Of a stretch of DNA of 64,000 nucleotides, positions 58,942-64,000 are shown piece by piece (the first letter of the stretch is position 1; each line of letters starts with the position of its first letter). The stretch is from positions 1-64,000 of the forward strand of contig NZ_NPIB01000009.1 of the NCBI RefSeq assembly GCF_002849605.1. The letters are read 5' to 3'. Source of the DNA: Photobacterium carnosum. Lineage in GTDB: Bacteria; Pseudomonadota; Gammaproteobacteria; Enterobacterales; Vibrionaceae. Under the pieces are notes generated by a model. The model ran no database searches and was not told the origin of the DNA. It saw only the letters and a list, made by a program, of their open reading frames with translations. The translations under genes and the position numbers were made by a program.

Positions 58942-59129
58942 TTTTAAGCTCAGAATGAACGAATGAGTGCGCATATTATACGCAAACTGCATGAAGATGC
59001 GAGATTAGTTAGATTTGCAGTGTGATTGTATGAGTTAAAATATGATCGTAGTGGAGTGTGCTGATTTATTACACCGTGTCAGTGTAATTAACTGTTAATG
59101 ACTAGTGGATGGTGGCGTGTGAAGGCATT

Positions 59130-59160
59130 AAAAAACCCGGCCAATATTAGCCGGGTTGAA
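59130..59160 (-). terminator. Intrinsic terminator of sppA
   Basis: On the reverse strand AACCCGGC pairs with GCCGGGTT around TAATATTG, followed by TTTT. Confidence 0.9.
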
Positions 59161-59174
59161 GACTGTAATTGTCT

Positions 59175-61022
59175 TTAATTAACGGTGCTGCAGTTTAAGC
59201 AGAAGGCGTAACGCCCATTAGGATCGTTAAAATTAGTGAGTGAGGTAAGATCTTTGGCCACTTTCGTTACTGGCGCTAACGTTGATGGCATATCTCCTAA
59301 TATCATGGTTGCGATTTGGACTTTTACTTGGCCAGACAGTTCTTTAAAGAATTGTTGTACTGGTGATAGTGGTTGTTGCATCCATACTAATTGATAATCT
59401 TTTACTTTCGCTAATTCTACTGCCGCCGTAATGGCTGTGTCGAAGTCACCTAATTTATCAACTAAGCCACGTTGCTGTGCATCTGTACCTGTCCATACAC
59501 GGCCTTGAGCAATTTTATCTGCTTGAGCTAATGACATATGACGGTATTTACTGACTAAGCCAATAAAACGTTGGTAGCCATTATCAACCCCTAGTTGGAA
59601 TACTTTTGCCACACCATCAGGCAGAGCGCGAGTGACACCGACACCAGAAAATGGCGTAGTGCCGACACCATCACTGTAGACCCCTAGTTTTTCTAAGCCT
59701 TTTTCAAAGGTAGTTAAGATAGCAAAGATACCAATAGAGCCAGTGATCGTTGTTGGCTGAGCAATGATCTCGTCAGCACTGGATGAAATCCAATAACCGC
59801 CAGATGCAGCGACACTCGACATTGATACAACAACAGGTTTACCTGCTCTTTTGAGTGCATCAACTTCATTACGAATAATCTCTGAGGCAAACGCACTGCC
59901 TCCTGGGCTATCAACGCGTAAGATCACGGATTTCACTTGTTTATCAAAACGTGCTTTACGTAATAGTGAAGCAACCGTGTCACCGCCAGCAGAACCTTGG
60001 CTACTTTGACCGTCTACAATCGCACCACTTACGATAACAACCGCTACTTTATTGGGTGATGGTTGTTGATTGTCGACCAATAGTGGCAGGTAATCGTAAT
60101 AGCTAATTTGCTTAAAGCTATGCTTGTCGTTAGCACCAAAAGTATCGATTAAATATTGGGTCATTTGATCGCGAGTGACGAGTGAATCAACTAAACCTAA
60201 TTTTTTACTTAACTGAGCAAAATCACCATTAACTGATTCAAGTTGAGTCACAAATTCATCGATATTGGGTGTTAATGTTTGAGGTTTAATATGGCGGTTA
60301 TTGGCAACATCATCACTAAATGCCCCCCATAGTTGGGTTAACCATACGGTATTAGCTTCTTTGGCTGCGGCTGACATGCCATCACGAATATAAGGTTCAA
60401 CGAATGACTTATAAGTACCCACACGGAAAACGTGAGTAGTTACATCTAACTTAGCCAGTAAGCTCTTATAATACAGAGTGTAAGTGCCATAACCCGTTAG
60501 CATTACGCCACCATCAGGTGATAAAAATACTTTATTTGCGTAACTGGCTAAGTAGTACTGGCTTTGGCTGTAATTATCACCATAAGCATAAACAGGTTTA
60601 CCTGCGGCTTTAAATTCTTCAATGGCTTTTGCGATATAACGTAGTTTAGTTAGGCTGGTTTCAGACATACCTTTCAGGTTAAGCACCAAGCCGGTGATAT
60701 CTTTATCTGTTGCGGCTGCACGAATAGTTTCGACAACATCAAATAATACATTTTGCTGCACATCAGGCTTGCCTAATGCTTCACTCATCACACTATCAAG
60801 TGGATTGTCATAGTTTTTTTGTTCAACTATTGGACCTGACAAGTTGAGTACTAATGCTGATGGCTCAGTATTATCGGTGGTCTTATCGTCATCGGTTAAT
60901 GCAAAAATTATCGCGCCAATAATAAGAACGAACAAAATGTTGAGGACAAATTTGCGAGTAAAGTTAATTAACTTCCCGATAGCGAGGAAGAATTTTCCAA
61001 TCCTTGAGAATATGGCTTTCAT
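59175..61022 (-). CDS. sppA: Signal peptide peptidase SppA, 67 kDa type
   Basis: Membrane-bound serine-lysine protease that digests cleaved signal peptides. The 615-residue protein has an N-terminal membrane helix (about 25-42) and two tandem S49 domains. The catalytic lysine is K205 in FRVGTYKSFVEPY in the first, and the serine S407 in SSVAASGGYWIS in the second, equivalent to K209/S409 of E. coli. It lies upstream of ansA, the conserved order. Confidence 0.96.
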   Translation of the reverse strand: MKAIFSRIGKFFLAIGKLINFTRKFVLNILFVLIIGAIIFALTDDDKTTDNTEPSALVLNLSGPIVEQKNYDNPLDSVMSEALGKPDVQQNVLFDVVETIRAAATDKDITGLVLNLKGMSETSLTKLRYIAKAIEEFKAAGKPVYAYGDNYSQSQYYLASYANKVFLSPDGGVMLTGYGTYTLYYKSLLAKLDVTTHVFRVGTYKSFVEPYIRDGMSAAAKEANTVWLTQLWGAFSDDVANNRHIKPQTLTPNIDEFVTQLESVNGDFAQLSKKLGLVDSLVTRDQMTQYLIDTFGANDKHSFKQISYYDYLPLLVDNQQPSPNKVAVVIVSGAIVDGQSSQGSAGGDTVASLLRKARFDKQVKSVILRVDSPGGSAFASEIIRNEVDALKRAGKPVVVSMSSVAASGGYWISSSADEIIAQPTTITGSIGIFAILTTFEKGLEKLGVYSDGVGTTPFSGVGVTRALPDGVAKVFQLGVDNGYQRFIGLVSKYRHMSLAQADKIAQGRVWTGTDAQQRGLVDKLGDFDTAITAAVELAKVKDYQLVWMQQPLSPVQQFFKELSGQVKVQIATMILGDMPSTLAPVTKVAKDLTSLTNFNDPNGRYAFCLNCSTVN

Positions 61023-61181
61023 GAAAATTCCTGATAATGATGATAGCGGTATCGTAGCCTAGTCACTATTGAATTACAGTGTTTTTACGGTGTAATTGTT
61101 AGTAATAGTGAAATAAACATATGCGATTGATTATAAATAGTAAGGGGTATCATGTAAATGTTGATTTTTTGTTAACTATGA

Positions 61182-61210
61182 TTGGTATTGTTATCTAAGC
61201 TTAATATACT
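61182..61210 (+). promoter_or_regulatory. Predicted fadH promoter
   Basis: TTGGTA (61182-61187) and TATACT (61205-61210) are 17 bases apart. The FadR operator overlaps the -10 and start region. Confidence 0.6.
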
Positions 61211-61223
61211 GGTCAGACCATAA
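61207..61223. promoter_or_regulatory. FadR operator upstream of fadH
   Basis: TACTGGTCAGACCATAA contains the perfect palindrome TGGTCAGACCA (61210-61220), the core of the FadR consensus. It lies between the predicted -10 and the ribosome site, a repressing position. FadH is needed for unsaturated fatty acid breakdown, a FadR-controlled process. Confidence 0.85.
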
Positions 61224-61230
61224 TAATTAG

Positions 61231-63252
<2,022 letters not shown>

Positions 63253-63328
63253 TCACCATGGCTTGTGTTCTGCGCTTTAACTGCCTTATTATATGAGAAA
63301 CAATAATTATTTTCATTTTGAGGTTGTT

Positions 63329-63877
63329 ATGGACGCGCTATCACTTCTGCTTAATCGTCGCTCATTACCAAAATTAGTTGAGCCAGCACCAGCAGGAGAC
63401 GTTCTTGAGAATATCTTTCGTGCTGGATTACGTGCTCCTGATCATGGTGGCTTAACACCGTGGCGTTTTATTGTTTCTCAAGGTGAAGGGTTAACCAAGC
63501 TGGCAAATATTCTTGTTGCGGCGGCGAAAGCGGATCATCTTGATGATTTTGTGATTGAAAAAGCATCAAAAGCCCCTTTTCGAGCGCCAATGGTGATCAC
63601 TGTTGTCAGTAAAGTGACCTCTGGTCATAAAGTACCAGTGATCGAACAACACTTGTCTGCGGGTTGTGCCGCACAAGCGATGCAGATGGCAGCGGTCGCA
63701 CAAGGGTATTCTGGTTTTTGGCGTACAGGCTCTTGGGCATATCATTCCGTCGTTCGTGAAGCATTAGGGCTGACTGGCGAAGACATGATTGTCGGCTTTT
63801 TATATCTAGGTTCAATTGGTTGCCGTGAAGCAAAAGTTCATGAGCGCGATCTTGCTCAATACGTTGAGTATTTATAA
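63329..63877 (+). CDS. Nitroreductase family protein, YdjA type
   Basis: A 182-residue FMN-dependent oxidoreductase: MDALSLLLNRRSLPKL at the start (RRS motif for FMN), RAGLRAPDHGGLTPWRFIV, AAQAMQMAAVAQGYSGFWRTG and IVGFLYLGSIG. This matches E. coli YdjA, a minimal nitroreductase that works as a dimer with NAD(P)H. The start is at 63329 because TGAGG lies five bases upstream. In E. coli ydjA neighbours sppA-ansA, and here it lies on the other side of fadH from them. Confidence 0.9.
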   Translation: MDALSLLLNRRSLPKLVEPAPAGDVLENIFRAGLRAPDHGGLTPWRFIVSQGEGLTKLANILVAAAKADHLDDFVIEKASKAPFRAPMVITVVSKVTSGHKVPVIEQHLSAGCAAQAMQMAAVAQGYSGFWRTGSWAYHSVVREALGLTGEDMIVGFLYLGSIGCREAKVHERDLAQYVEYL

Positions 63878-63939
63878 TAACGGATATAACGCTAACTCAC
63901 ATTTAAGCTGTAATTGATGTGACTTAGGCATTAAAAATG

Positions 63940-63992
63940 GAAGGCGAGAGCTGTTTTATGGTGGAATACCGTGAATGGCATCGCCTTTTTTG
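63940..63992 (+). terminator. Terminator of the YdjA-type gene
   Basis: AAGGCGA pairs with TCGCCTT across a long loop and is followed by TTTT near the right edge of the window. Confidence 0.7.
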
Positions 63993-64000
63993 TCACTAAT

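Overview
This window is a contiguous piece of chromosome from a gammaproteobacterium of the Vibrionaceae type, most likely Photobacterium or a close relative. The evidence is gene content and order: truA-accD-folC-dedD-cvpA-purF; tig-clpP-clpX-lon-hupB-ppiD; nhaB divergent from fadR; and a FadR of about 283 residues carrying the internal insertion typical of Vibrio. The sequence is moderately AT-rich and almost every gene is intact. It is mostly core genome. I find no prophage, CRISPR array, defence island or clearly undescribed multi-gene system.

Layout. 1-450: start of an IS3-type transposase reading off the left edge, then a terminator and one copy of a dispersed palindromic repeat. 449-6724: truA, accD, folC, dedD, cvpA and purF, with a PurR-type operator before cvpA. 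6891-12542: a LysR regulator, an RssB-like response regulator, a POT peptide transporter, rfaH and folD (also with a PurR-like site). 12883-22217: tRNA-Arg(UCU) and the protein quality control cluster (trigger factor, ClpP, ClpX, Lon, HU-beta, PpiD); lon has a near-consensus sigma-32 promoter and a large inverted repeat in its leader. 22347-27502: a ComEA-like secreted protein, a rhombosortase-like rhomboid head to head with a tRNA acp-transferase, two more repeat copies, a dGTPase-family HD protein coupled to yfbR, and alaA. 27896-34226: a menaquinone operon (menF-menD-menH-menC-menE) without menB. 34362-43840: a TetR regulator with an LplT-PlsC fusion, a TM2 protein, a Tim44-like protein, two cysteine-cluster proteins, a metallopeptidase, dusC and others. 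43912-47525: dsbB, nhaB, fadR. 47614-52480: the yeaG-yeaH-spoVR stress operon. 53036-63877: a VOC protein, yeaD, gapA, msrB, a DUF2989 lipoprotein, yeaC, ansA, sppA, fadH and a YdjA-type nitroreductase.

How the genes connect. Several regulatory links lie within the window: FadR (46674) probably represses fadH (operator at 61210); PurR-type boxes precede cvpA-purF and folD, joining purine synthesis with its one-carbon supply; and the ClpXP adaptor-like RssB protein, ClpXP and Lon are all encoded within 12 kb. The more interesting leads are the missing menB, the leader structures of lon and menF, the divergent cysteine-cluster pair with a Fur-like site, and the dispersed repeat. Many starts were moved inward from the longest possible reading frame because a Shine-Dalgarno sequence or a conserved N-terminus decides them; GTG and TTG starts occur in dedD, hupB, menF, rrtA and the rssB-like gene.
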